Shown piece after piece: positions 47,563 to 55,451 of a stretch of 64,000 nucleotides of DNA. The position numbers and the translations under genes are program-made. The stretch's first letter is position 1, and each line of letters opens with the position of its first letter. Source of the DNA: Pseudomonas sp. NBRC 111124 (GTDB lineage: Bacteria; Pseudomonadota; Gammaproteobacteria; Pseudomonadales; Pseudomonadaceae); assembly GCF_001320245.1 (NCBI RefSeq), contig NZ_BCBA01000002.1:1-64000 (forward strand), written 5' to 3'. The notes below the pieces were generated by a model. It was given only the letters and a program-made list of their open reading frames with translations, was not told the origin of the DNA and ran no database searches.

Positions 47563-48141
47563 ATGGCGATGTCTCAGCAGGCCCGCGACGAGAAACGCCG
47601 CGCCAAGGCCGAGCGCCTGCAGGAAGAAGACCTGCGCTTGAAGGTTCGACCAGGGACTAAACAGGCCCTGGTTCAACTGATGGAGTGGGCCGGGATCGAG
47701 GAACAGGGCGAGGCGATGACGCTGATGATTCATCACATCGAAGCGCTTGGGCATCACGCGCTGTTCAGGATCGCGCGCCACGAAATCGATGCTCATCGAA
47801 ACGTGGCGCGGAACGAACCGCTGCGGCTATCAGCCAGGAAGCGAACGGGTCAGCACCTGCGGGCGATCTGCGGCTGGGCCGACGCTACATGCAGCCAGAT
47901 GATCGAAGCGCTGATTCACGGCATCCATGCCCTGGGCCAGCTGCACGCGGCGAAGTTTCTCACCCCGCCGCGTCACGAGATCAGCATCTCACCGCGCCTG
48001 GCCCTGGCCTTCGACAGGAAGAGCATGCTGATGATTCAGCAGGATCCGGGTGACGAAATCATCCAGCCTTTAGATAAAGCCAGTGGCTACATTGTGATAC
48101 CAGCCGATCTCGCTCTTCCTTATGAGCAACTGCTGGAGTGA
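47563..48141 (+). CDS. Protein with a duplicated DNA-binding-like domain
   Basis: A 192-residue protein starting after a strong AAGGAGG. It contains two copies of one unit: EDLRLKVRPGTKQALVQLME / W / GEAMTLMIHHIEALG (residues 21-64) and EPLRLSARKRTGQHLRAICG / W / CSQMIEALIHGIHALG (residues 85-128). Each copy has a short strand followed by two helices, like a ribbon-helix-helix. RHH proteins normally dimerise, so a tandem copy may be a one-chain dimer. No family name is available to me. Confidence 0.65.
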   Translation: MAMSQQARDEKRRAKAERLQEEDLRLKVRPGTKQALVQLMEWAGIEEQGEAMTLMIHHIEALGHHALFRIARHEIDAHRNVARNEPLRLSARKRTGQHLRAICGWADATCSQMIEALIHGIHALGQLHAAKFLTPPRHEISISPRLALAFDRKSMLMIQQDPGDEIIQPLDKASGYIVIPADLALPYEQLLE

Positions 48142-48153
48142 TACAGAACGAAA

Positions 48154-48591
48154 CTAATGGCCAGCTGGGACTGGGTGCTCTAGCACTTCTTTCACAACGC
48201 CCATGAGAATTTTTAGGCCCATCTGGCCATCGAAATCGCCGCCAGTGATCTCGTATTCGTCTGCCAAATCGCCGTTTCGATCCACGTTAAAACGTGATAT
48301 TTCCGTTTCTTTCCCTGCAAGACTTGGGATCGTAACCACAACCTCAATTCGTCCCCTACCTTGAACTACTAGAGGACTGATAAGTAACGAGAAAGGCTTA
48401 CCCAGCACCGACCCCGCGAAGCCGCGTTGCTCAGGCAGCTGGTCAATGGACAGCAATTGGCCGTATTTGTGGTCCGCGAGACGCTTCCAATGATCCAACC
48501 TGTCAAGGAAGTTAGTTCTCGCATGAGTTATATCTCTGGCAGTCTGGCCAAGGTAGACGCTGAAATCGCCGGGGTCTTGATGAAAGTCCAT
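48154..48591 (-). CDS. Unknown minus-strand protein inside the right operon
   Basis: A 145-residue soluble protein (MDFHQDPGDFSVYLGQTARD...) on the strand opposite to the operon. Beta-rich middle (KPFSLLISPLVVQGRGRIEV) and an acidic end (YEITGGDFDGQMGLKILMGV). AGAGA lies upstream of the ATG. It converges on the gene at 47563 with 12 bp between the stops. Not being under the CI-controlled promoter, it can be expressed in the lysogen. No family recognised. Confidence 0.6.
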   Translation of the reverse strand: MDFHQDPGDFSVYLGQTARDITHARTNFLDRLDHWKRLADHKYGQLLSIDQLPEQRGFAGSVLGKPFSLLISPLVVQGRGRIEVVVTIPSLAGKETEISRFNVDRNGDLADEYEITGGDFDGQMGLKILMGVVKEVLEHPVPAGH

Positions 48592-48704
48592 TTGAAATCT
48601 CTCATTTAACTGTCTCGCTCGGCTGGGCCAGAAGTAAATACTCCATCCCGAACCTTATTGCCACCATGCCCATTGCAGGGTAATGGCCAGCCCATGGCTG
48701 CTCC

Positions 48705-48809
48705 TCACGGCTTATGCCTCAGGTAGAAAGCCAACGCAACGACATCGACCACAAGCACGGCCGCGATGACGAGGAGCATCGAATAGTGATCGCTCGGAAG
48801 CATTGCCAT
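48705..48809 (-). CDS. 34-residue single-span membrane peptide
   Basis: An ATG at 48809 preceded by GGGGAC opens a 34-codon frame: MAMLPSDHYSMLLVIAAVLV, then VDVVALAFYLRHKP. The hydrophobic core (MLLVIAAVLVVDVVALAFYL) is a plain membrane helix. It lies upstream of the minus-strand gene at 48154-48591 and may form a two-gene unit with it. Confidence 0.4.
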   Translation of the reverse strand: MAMLPSDHYSMLLVIAAVLVVDVVALAFYLRHKP

Positions 48810-48906
48810 GTCCCCAATAATCAGGCCCTCAGATAGTAGCAATTCCTATCTCTTCTTCAATCTGCCGCATCCGGCCACGGAGGGCGGCGCATGCATGGAG
48901 AAAGCC

Positions 48907-49326
48907 ATGAACCACTTTCCACCGCGTCCAACTGCCACCAGGAAAATGATCCTTGAATGCTGCAAGCCCATCGCCGAGAAGCTTGAGGCCGACGCCGAGC
49001 CCCTCGCGCAGCACTACAGCCGCCACATGGATGGCTTCGATCTCTGCATAGAGCTGGCGAAGTGGGCCGACTGGGATATGCAGCGCGACGACATCGACAC
49101 CCTCGACGAACTTGGCCACCTGGTGGACGAGGCAGAGCGCGAGGCAGTGAAGACCTGGTTCGAAGAGCACAACCCCCAGCCGCCGTTCGCCATCGGCGAC
49201 AGCATCAAGCAGGGCTTAATCACTGGCATTGGCTCCTACTCGCTCGCCTGCTTCGAAGTGAAGGCTGAGGGCCAGCCGGATACCTCTCGGTTGATCGTCA
49301 AGTTCGAAGACGCGAAAGCTGCATGA
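48907..49326 (+). CDS. Hypothetical phage protein (139 residues)
   Basis: The ATG at 48907 (MNHFPPRPTATRKMILECCK) has GGAG 6 bases upstream; frames starting at 48895 or 48808 are less likely. The preceding bases (GAGGGCGGCGC..TGGAG) are almost the same as those before the gene at 49896, which supports this start. The protein is helical (IELAKWADWDMQRDDIDTLD) with a small beta C-terminus (ITGIGSYSLACFEVKAEGQP). No function known. Confidence 0.6.
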   Translation: MNHFPPRPTATRKMILECCKPIAEKLEADAEPLAQHYSRHMDGFDLCIELAKWADWDMQRDDIDTLDELGHLVDEAEREAVKTWFEEHNPQPPFAIGDSIKQGLITGIGSYSLACFEVKAEGQPDTSRLIVKFEDAKAA

Positions 49327-49351
49327 CCCTACGGCGGTGCGCGTGATCGCC

Positions 49352-49762
49352 TCAGACAGGACGTCTTCGATCGGGGGCAAGACACCTGCCATCAAACGGG
49401 CTATATCGAGGCGAGGTAGCGACATTGCTTTGGAACAAAACAAACGCTTCGACTGCGACGCCGGGCAGCCCGCGACATGCGTCCATCTTCCGTCTGCCTG
49501 CAATGCGTTCTTCAGGGCCGAAATCTTTAACATCGGCGGTCGAGAGGCTTTTGGCTAGGAAAACCACCAGGTTGGAGACATCAGTGTCTTCTCCACGCTC
49601 TGCCGGGTTGTCGAGCAGGAGCTCAATGATACGGGCTCGGTAAGCCCACCACCGCACCTCGCTACTCCTCTTTCTTGACTGACGTGCCTCCTCGAGCAGT
49701 AAGTCGAGTTTCTGTCGCTCTGCCTGGCTTAGCGGTCGCCATTTCAGCTCGTTGATGAACAC
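49352..49762 (-). CDS. Unknown minus-strand protein (136 residues)
   Basis: Starts on GTG at 49762, with GGGAGG 4 bases upstream, on the strand opposite to the operon. The N-terminal half is helical (LSQAERQKLDLLLEEARQSR, WWAYRARIIELLLDNPAERG); the second half is proline/arginine-rich. It lies between two plus-strand genes and should be independent of the CI-controlled promoter. No family recognised. Confidence 0.45.
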   Translation of the reverse strand: MFINELKWRPLSQAERQKLDLLLEEARQSRKRSSEVRWWAYRARIIELLLDNPAERGEDTDVSNLVVFLAKSLSTADVKDFGPEERIAGRRKMDACRGLPGVAVEAFVLFQSNVATSPRYSPFDGRCLAPDRRRPV

Positions 49763-49895
49763 CGCGCCTCCCAAAGCACGACTTAGACGTCTCGCTTAAG
49801 TGTGGCACAGATCACCGTACACGGCGCTGCCCGCCAGCGCCTTCCCCTCTCAAACGATTAACGCCTCCCCGGCGAGGGCGGCGCCTGGAGTACCT

Positions 49896-50195
49896 ATGCG
49901 TATTGATCTTAAAAACAATTTCACCATTGATTCAGTGAAGGAGCTCATCGCCTCGCAGGATGACACCTGCAATGCACAGCTCCGCATAAGCAAGGACGGG
50001 TTCGCCTTCCTTTCGACCGACCAGATCGGGGGTCAAGGAATCGAAGACCTGCACTGCCGATTCGAAACCTGGGCAGCCGAAGGAGGATGGATGGGTATCG
50101 AAGCCTCGCGAGACGAACGCTGGGTGAGACGGATACACAAAGCGCTAGAAGCAAATTGGCCCAATAGGTCCTCCGCATACGTTGCATCTTACTGA
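49896..50195 (+). CDS. Hypothetical phage protein (99 residues)
   Basis: ATG at 49896 with TGGAG 6 bases upstream. The product (MRIDLKNNFTIDSVKELIAS...) is a compact alpha/beta protein: RISKDGFAFLSTDQIGGQGI and FETWAAEGGWMGIEASRDER. It resembles small phage proteins encoded near methyltransferase genes, without a known role. The PAPS-reductase-like gene follows after 19 bp. Confidence 0.6.
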   Translation: MRIDLKNNFTIDSVKELIASQDDTCNAQLRISKDGFAFLSTDQIGGQGIEDLHCRFETWAAEGGWMGIEASRDERWVRRIHKALEANWPNRSSAYVASY

Positions 50196-50214
50196 TCTGC
50201 TTGGAGCAGGCACC

Positions 50215-50979
50215 ATGCCCAATCGCATCGTCTGCCAGTTCAGTTGTGGCGCCGCTTCGGCGGTGGCCACTAAGCTGGCACTGGCCGATTACGGCAGCAC
50301 GCACGACGTGCAGATCATCAACGCTTTCCTTGCCAACGAGGAAGCCGACAACCGCCGGTTCGCCCGGGACTGCGAAGCCTGGTTCGGACAGCCGATCACC
50401 GTTTTGAGAGATGAGAAGTACGGCGCCGACGCCCACGAGGTGTTCCGCCGCGAGCGCTACATGAAAGGCCGTACCGGTGCTCCCTGCACGAAGATCCTCA
50501 AGAGGCGTTTGCTCGACACTTGGAAGAAGCCTGGCGACGTGATGGTGTTCGGCTACACCGCCGAGGAGGCCGATCGGCTGGAGGATTTCAGAGAGCGAAA
50601 TCCAGATCGCCCAGTGGTCGCCCCGCTGATAGACAGCGGCCTGGGTAAGGACGACTGCAAGGCCATCCTGCTGCGCGCCGGTATCGAGCTGCCCCTGATG
50701 TATCGGATGGGCTACGACAACGCCAACTGCATCGGCTGCGTCAAGGGCGGCGAAGGTTACTTCCGGGCGATCCGCCAGGACTTCCCTGAGCAATTTGAGG
50801 CGCTGTGCGCAATTCAGGACGACTTGGGCGAAGGGTCCTACCTGTTCCGCAACCGCACCACCAACGTTCGTTTCTCCCTTCGTGACCTCGGCGATGGCCC
50901 AGTTCGGCGAAACGAGAAACTGCCCGCCTGCTCCTTCTTCTGCGAGCTGGCCGAGGCCGACATCATCGCCCGCGCCTGA
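50215..50979 (+). CDS. PAPS reductase-like (PP-loop) protein
   Basis: A 254-residue protein of the adenine-nucleotide alpha-hydrolase (PP-loop) superfamily, near PAPS reductases. The N-terminal loop reads FSCGAASAVATKLAL, a variant of SGGxDS; GAPCTKILKRR, YDNANCIGCVKGGEGYFR and ACSFFCELAE supply cysteines that could hold an Fe-S cluster or carry sulfur. GGAGCAG is located before the ATG at 50215. Phage relatives are common and of unknown role; in DndC-like proteins the same fold inserts sulfur into DNA. It is encoded 11 bp before the cytosine methyltransferase, so a DNA-modification role is attractive but unproven. Confidence 0.8.
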   Translation: MPNRIVCQFSCGAASAVATKLALADYGSTHDVQIINAFLANEEADNRRFARDCEAWFGQPITVLRDEKYGADAHEVFRRERYMKGRTGAPCTKILKRRLLDTWKKPGDVMVFGYTAEEADRLEDFRERNPDRPVVAPLIDSGLGKDDCKAILLRAGIELPLMYRMGYDNANCIGCVKGGEGYFRAIRQDFPEQFEALCAIQDDLGEGSYLFRNRTTNVRFSLRDLGDGPVRRNEKLPACSFFCELAEADIIARA

Positions 50980-50990
50980 CCGGAGATCCT

Positions 50991-52685
50991 ATGCCCATTA
51001 CCTACGGAAGCGTCTGCAGCGGCATTGAAGCTGCGACCGAGGCCTGGCATCCGCTGGGCTGGAGTGCCGACTGGTACGCCGAGATCGAGCCGTTCCCATG
51101 CGCCGTGCTGGCCTACCACTACCCCGAGACGCCGAACCACGGCGACATGACCCGCCTGGCAGCCATGGTGCTGTCCGGCAAGATCCAAGCGCCCGATGTA
51201 CTGGTTGGAGGAACACCCTGCCAGGCCTTCAGCGTGGCCGGCATGCGCGAAGGCCTGGCCGACCCGCGCGGCGCCCTAACCATCAAATACGTGGAGCTCC
51301 TCGATGCAATTGACCATGTTCGAATCATGCGCGGCGAGCCAGAGGCCGTCTGCACTTGGGAAAACGTCCCCGGAGTCCTCTCCGACAAAGGCAATGCGTT
51401 TGGCTGCTTCCTCGGCGCCCTGGTGGGCGAATCCGAAGAACTCCAACCGCCAGGGGGCAAATGGAAGAACGCTGGTTGTGTGTATGGACCCACGAGAACA
51501 GTCGCATGGCGGGTTCTGGATGCCCAATATTTCGGCCTGGCCCAACGTCGCCGCCGTGTGTTCGTTGTCGCAAGTGCTCGAGCAGGATTCGATCCCCTCG
51601 AAGTACTTTTTGAGCGCGAAGGCGTGCGCCGGGATACTCCGCCGCGCCGAGGCGAGGGGCAAGACCTTGCCGGAAGAGCTCCATTCGGCCCTGCGCTCCA
51701 GTGCGGATGCGGATACGTCTTCGGTCCAGGCCTAGGCCATTACGGCTGCCCCAACTGCGAGGGCGAGGAAGGGCCAGCGGTCGAAGTGTTGGCCGGCGTG
51801 CCAGCTTATGGCGGCCACGGCCTTCAAGGTGATGTCAGCCAGGCTGCAACGCTAACTGCGAAGGACACGCGCCTGGACATCGAGAGCGAGACCTTTTGCA
51901 TTTCCCCGTCGCTCCGGGCACAGCCAAATGCCAGTCACCGGCTCGACTCCGACGCGTACGTGACCGGCACCTTGAGCTCTCGGACCAGCGCAGGGGGCGG
52001 TCTTGGCACAGACTTCGACCTTGATGGCGGCCTGCAGATCGCCAGCGCGCTCACTGCGAGCTACGCGAAGAATGGTGGGATCCCGGCCGGAAAGGACTGC
52101 ATGCCAACCAATCTGGTTGCGGGAACGCTACAGGCCAACGGCAAAGCGGCCGGCAGCGCTACCCAGCAGGACGCCGAGAACGGCATGCTCGTGGTGCACG
52201 GCACGCAGGATCCATGCGTTCTTAATGACCAGGCATTTGCCTTGGGCCGGAACAGCGGTCAGGAGAACGCCCTGCTGGCCTTCAGTTGCAAGGACCACGG
52301 TGCCGACGCCGGAGACCTTGCCCCGACGCTACGTGCAATGGGCCACGGCGCCAGCCACCCCAACGCCGGCGGTCAGGTCGCCGTTTGTATCACTGGCGAG
52401 ATCACCCACACGCTGAAGGCTGAAGGCTTCGATGCAAGCGAAGACGGCACCGGGCGTGGCCAGCCTATGGTCCAGGGGGGGGCTGGTGTTCGCCGCCTCA
52501 CCCCTCGCGAGTGCGAATGGCTTCAGGGCTTCCCCGGCGACCACACTCGAATCCCCTATCGCGGCAAGCCCGCCGATGAATGCCCGGACGGGCCGCGCTA
52601 CAAGGCTATCGGCAACAGCAAGGCCGTGTTCGTCGTCCGCTGGATCGGCCGGCGCATCCAACAACAATTTGAACGACTCGCTTGA
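50991..52685 (+). CDS. Phage DNA cytosine-C5 methyltransferase with long insert
   Basis: A 564-residue Dcm-type enzyme that methylates cytosine in DNA. Conserved motifs: I (YGSVCSGIEAATEAW), IV (GGTPCQAFS, catalytic Cys77), VI (WENVPG, 123-128), VIII (FGLAQRRRRVFVV), IX (LTPRECEWLQGFPGDH) and X (YKAIGNSKAVFVVRWI). Between VIII and IX is a long insert of about 290 residues with a zinc-ribbon-like segment (CGCGYVF...YGCPNC) and repeated phrases (TGTLSSRTSAGGG, VAGTLQANGKAAG, LAPTLRAMGHGA, THTLKAEGFDAS). Such inserts occur in Pseudomonas phage Dcm proteins and act as the target-recognition region. No restriction enzyme is nearby, so it probably protects phage DNA from host restriction. Confidence 0.9.
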   Translation: MPITYGSVCSGIEAATEAWHPLGWSADWYAEIEPFPCAVLAYHYPETPNHGDMTRLAAMVLSGKIQAPDVLVGGTPCQAFSVAGMREGLADPRGALTIKYVELLDAIDHVRIMRGEPEAVCTWENVPGVLSDKGNAFGCFLGALVGESEELQPPGGKWKNAGCVYGPTRTVAWRVLDAQYFGLAQRRRRVFVVASARAGFDPLEVLFEREGVRRDTPPRRGEGQDLAGRAPFGPALQCGCGYVFGPGLGHYGCPNCEGEEGPAVEVLAGVPAYGGHGLQGDVSQAATLTAKDTRLDIESETFCISPSLRAQPNASHRLDSDAYVTGTLSSRTSAGGGLGTDFDLDGGLQIASALTASYAKNGGIPAGKDCMPTNLVAGTLQANGKAAGSATQQDAENGMLVVHGTQDPCVLNDQAFALGRNSGQENALLAFSCKDHGADAGDLAPTLRAMGHGASHPNAGGQVAVCITGEITHTLKAEGFDASEDGTGRGQPMVQGGAGVRRLTPRECEWLQGFPGDHTRIPYRGKPADECPDGPRYKAIGNSKAVFVVRWIGRRIQQQFERLA

Positions 52686-52694
52686 GGTATCCCC

Positions 52695-53236
52695 ATGCCC
52701 ACGGAAAACCAATCCAGCAACACCGAGATGGTCAGCGTGCCGCGCGTGCTGACGCGTGAAATGCTCAATGGCGTATGCATGCACCCGGACCTTGCAAGGT
52801 CTCTTTGGAGTGCACTGCTGAAGAATGCGCCGCAGCCAGCCCCGCAGCCCCACCCCGAGCCAATAGCCTGGATGGTTGGTACTGCCATCTGGTGGACCAA
52901 GAAGAAGCAGAGAGGGATGCGGCGGAGACTGGGTTGCCGATTGTCCTTGTCGGGCCGTTGCCATCCATCCCTGACGAATACTGCTTGATGCCCAAGCGGC
53001 TCACGGCCGAGAACGGCGCCAAGGCACTGCTGCTCGGTGAGTTCAAGCTGGAGGTCACCCAGGAATGCCCGGAATGCCGCGAACTGGATGAGCCGGTAGA
53101 AGGCTGCGAGATATGCGATGGCGAGGGTGAATATGGCCAGCGCCACCTCATCCCGTGGGACAAGATCAAGTACATCTACAGCGAAGCCGTCAGGGGTCTC
53201 GCGCTCCAGCCCGACCCCACCAGCAAGCCATCCTGA
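52695..53236 (+). pseudogene. Phage protein gene disrupted by a single-base frameshift
   Basis: The first part (MPTENQSSNTEMVSVPRVLT ... PEPIAWMVGTAIWWTK) is in one frame and the second (EEAERDAAETGLPIVLVGPL ... CLMPKRLTAENGAKALLLGE) in another. They join perfectly if one G is restored at about 52902 (ACCAAG-GAAGAAGCAGAG), giving WWTKEEAERDAAETG, a typical phage 'WxxxxxEAERDAxxTG' pattern. The C-terminal part has two CxxC pairs (CPECRELDEPVEGCEICDGE), a small zinc-finger. Total about 181 residues when repaired. As it stands the first frame ends in an unrelated tail at 52988. A sequencing error cannot be excluded. Confidence 0.65.
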
Positions 53237-53397
53237 CCCGAGGAGTACGGATGTACTCCACCCGACTGTAACCCCTCTCACCTCTATTCACTGCCGCGAT
53301 ATGCGCCCAGAACAGAATGATATTGGCTGGGGAAAGCTCTATTTCGGTAGGCTGAGCTAGCCTATTAAGGCAACGATGAGGGAATTATGGAGTTCTG

Positions 53398-53658
53398 ATG
53401 CGTAGTAACCATAAGATGATCAGCGTACCGCTCGACGTGCTGGAAGCAGCGCTGGAGGAACTACCCGAAGGAAGCGCAGCAGCGGTACGAATATTGAAAG
53501 CGCTGGAAGAAACACCGTCGAGGGAGCCTGTGGCCTACCTGGCCCAACGCCGAGATGGGAAGCAAGGCGGAAAGTTCTTTGCCACGAAGCCAGGGCGCCA
53601 TTACGACCCTCAGCTCTACCGCGGCCCGATACCCGTATATGAGGGGCCGGTTGAATGA
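53398..53658 (+). CDS. Hypothetical phage protein (86 residues)
   Basis: ATG at 53398 with GGAG 6 bases upstream. The N-terminus (SVPLDVLEAALEELPEGSAA) and the C-terminal PVAYLAQRRDGKQGGKFFAT, HYDPQLYRGPIPVYEGP are of the same kind of phage modular proteins as the frameshifted gene before it (PxAWM/PVAYL followed by a 'pvY/pl' ending). Function unknown. Confidence 0.6.
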   Translation: MRSNHKMISVPLDVLEAALEELPEGSAAAVRILKALEETPSREPVAYLAQRRDGKQGGKFFATKPGRHYDPQLYRGPIPVYEGPVE

Positions 53659-53708
53659 TCGTGTGGGGATTGGACCGAGGCTAACGGTCCAACCCCGCCA
53701 GCACCACA

Positions 53709-54008
53709 CTACCCAGCAGCAGCTTTTGGTTTAACTGCCGGCTTGCCCTCGACGGCGATTTTCCGCGCCATCCCTACGCCCCATGCCATCGCACGAGTCA
53801 TCGACTCGCCAGGACGGGAATCGAACGCCTCCTCGTGCACAGCCATGCCTTGAGGTGCGTAGACGCCGATGAACATTTGTGTCTGCCCTGTGGATGAAAG
53901 CCTCACCTGCACATCAATATGCGTTCCGTCGTCGAGGGTTTCGTCATGGGTACGGTGGTGAAGCGCCGGATCTGCCCATTCCCAAAACACATTTCCACGA
54001 ACTCGCAT
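53709..54008 (-). CDS. Unknown minus-strand protein (99 residues)
   Basis: The ATG at 54008 has GGAGGAGGG 6 bases upstream, much better than the ATG at 54068. The product (MRVRGNVFWEWADPALHHRT...) is beta-rich (DDGTHIDVQVRLSSTGQTQM, FIGVYAPQGMAVHEEAFDSR) with a lysine/alanine tail. Against the direction of the operon; likely an independent accessory gene. The AT-rich region at 54070-54160 may hold its promoter. Confidence 0.55.
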   Translation of the reverse strand: MRVRGNVFWEWADPALHHRTHDETLDDGTHIDVQVRLSSTGQTQMFIGVYAPQGMAVHEEAFDSRPGESMTRAMAWGVGMARKIAVEGKPAVKPKAAAG

Positions 54009-54162
54009 GTGACCCTCCTCCAATCTTTGTTGTTCATCCATTAGAGGGTCAAAATAAATCGCGCACAAAAAACTGCAAGTGACTTAGATCAGAAAATCTA
54101 GCGAAGCGACGGTCGGCATTAAAGTTATACAGATTTTCACTTTTGTATAAGCCTCATCGTGA

Positions 54163-54453
54163 TTAAGAGGCGCGGTCTTTGTCTTTCGCTTCGGCTGTAA
54201 GCGAATCGGCAAATTCAATCCAGGCGTTGAACGCAGCGCGGTGTGCCTCGCACGCGGCTCGCCATTCGGCCCCTCCCAACCGGCCGTACGCTACCTGATT
54301 CATGGTGGTTGAGGTGAGCGCGTCCAGGTCCCGAAGCAATTTGTAAGCGCGATATCTTTTTTCTATATCCGGCATGGTCTTTCCATCCAACTTGCACAGC
54401 AAGGATTTGAGCCTTTCCAAGACTTCTGCCTGATGGACCTCCCCTGGTCTCAC
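54163..54453 (-). CDS. Unknown minus-strand helical protein (96 residues)
   Basis: A helical protein (EVLERLKSLLCKLDGKTMPD, YRAYKLLRDLDALTSTTMNQ) beginning on GTG at 54453, with an internal ATG near residue 27 as alternative start. GGGGAGG lies inside the first codons, so the real start may be a little downstream. It lies 155 bp upstream of the gene at 53709 on the same strand. No family recognised. Confidence 0.45.
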   Translation of the reverse strand: MRPGEVHQAEVLERLKSLLCKLDGKTMPDIEKRYRAYKLLRDLDALTSTTMNQVAYGRLGGAEWRAACEAHRAAFNAWIEFADSLTAEAKDKDRAS

Positions 54454-54503
54454 TTATTTCCATCGATCTTAACTAATCCGCCGAATGGCGGCGAGGCGAA
54501 GCT

Positions 54504-54620
54504 ATGTTTCAAGCATTTCTTTACAGACAACCAGCGCCAGCTCTCCCGCACGAAACCCAACCCGAACCTACACCCGCTCTGGCGTCTGGGCGCTGGATTG
54601 ATGAGAGGTATGAGCTGTGA
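54504..54620 (+). CDS. 38-residue phage peptide
   Basis: ATG at 54504, product MFQAFLYRQPAPALPHETQP...GRWIDERYEL, ending on TGA that overlaps the GTG of the next gene (GTGA at 54617-54620). The overlap is the main support for translation. Proline-rich and soluble; function unknown. Confidence 0.5.
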   Translation: MFQAFLYRQPAPALPHETQPEPTPALASGRWIDERYEL

Positions 54621-55012
54621 AAAAAGCCGGCCGCAAAGATGTGCTCGACGAAATGACCAAGGATGACCTGGTGGACTGGATCAGGTCGCAGCACTTTTTC
54701 ATCAAACCCAAGAGAAGTGACGTCCTGTACCTGCGCTGGAGCCGGCAATCGGCGGCCGTCATTGATGAGATGGAGAAGGAAAACCGCGCACTTGACCACC
54801 TCGACTTTGGTGAGCGAGATCGCCTGGCCAGGCAATTCAACACGTCGAAAGACCCGAATGAACGCCTTCGGCTGATCGAGAAGATCGAGCCCTATGACAA
54901 GGCAATGAGGGACCATCTGACCCGCTCCGAAGCGATCAACCGAAAGCAGAAGCGCGTTGACGCCCTCTACGAGCAGATCGATGTGGAGCGTAAGAAGGAG
55001 CAGCGAGGATGA
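54617..55012 (+). CDS. Hypothetical helical phage protein (131 residues)
   Basis: Starts on GTG at 54617. The protein (MKKAGRKDVLDEMTKDDLVD...) is almost entirely helical and charged, with WIRSQHFFIKPKRSDVLYLR and a coiled coil to the end. It overlaps the next gene by 4 bases (ATGA at 55009-55012). Unknown function, common pattern in Pseudomonas phages. Confidence 0.65.
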   Translation: MKKAGRKDVLDEMTKDDLVDWIRSQHFFIKPKRSDVLYLRWSRQSAAVIDEMEKENRALDHLDFGERDRLARQFNTSKDPNERLRLIEKIEPYDKAMRDHLTRSEAINRKQKRVDALYEQIDVERKKEQRG

Positions 55013-55395
55013 CCGACCTGATCGAAGTGAAGACGGCCAGGTTGATCGGCGCGCCGCTGGACTGGGCTGTGGCCATGGCAGCTGACGCAGCCGAGATCGC
55101 AATCGGTGAACATGGCGTCATCTGTATCTACGACACGCCCGAAGGCGGCTGCTGGACGAACCTCTATCAGCCGTCGAATGACTGGAGCCAGGGCGGCCTG
55201 TTGATCGATGAGCACTGCGGCAGCACTCAGCACTCTCCGGGCCTTACCGAGGACGCCTGCTACAGCGGCGGGCCGGCCGGAGCCGCGGTCTGGCTCTACG
55301 GTCCCACTGCACTGGTCGCGTTCTGCCGAGGCCTCGTCCACTACAGGCTCGGCGATACCGTCCAGGTGCCGAAGGAGCTGATGCCATGTTCTTGA
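55009..55395 (+). CDS. NinX-like protein (DUF2591)
   Basis: A 128-residue protein of the DUF2591/NinX family: TARLIGAPLDWAVAMAADAA at the start, YQPSNDWSQGGLLIDEHCGS in the middle and ALVAFCRGLVHYRLGDTVQV at the end, the last being the family's best-conserved part (LVAxxRxxVxxxxGDxVxVP). The function of NinX is unknown. The gene is coupled to both neighbours. Confidence 0.8.
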   Translation: MTDLIEVKTARLIGAPLDWAVAMAADAAEIAIGEHGVICIYDTPEGGCWTNLYQPSNDWSQGGLLIDEHCGSTQHSPGLTEDACYSGGPAGAAVWLYGPTALVAFCRGLVHYRLGDTVQVPKELMPCS

Positions 55396-55451
55396 TCCCG
55401 CTCGCCGCACCATTGCTCATCGCCTACCTGATCTACAGGGGGACGCGATGA
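55386..55451 (+). CDS. 21-residue hydrophobic peptide
   Basis: ATG at 55386 within the end of the NinX-like gene, product MFLIPLAAPLLIAYLIYRGT plus R, ending with ATGA on the next start (55448-55451). The hydrophobic peptide and perfect overlap suggest a real membrane micro-protein; it may instead be a coupling device for the methyltransferase. Confidence 0.45.
   Translation: MFLIPLAAPLLIAYLIYRGTR

Noticed and set aside
52695..53236. Programmed frameshifting in the disrupted gene
   Set aside because: No slippery heptamer is present at the junction; a simple one-base loss explains it better.
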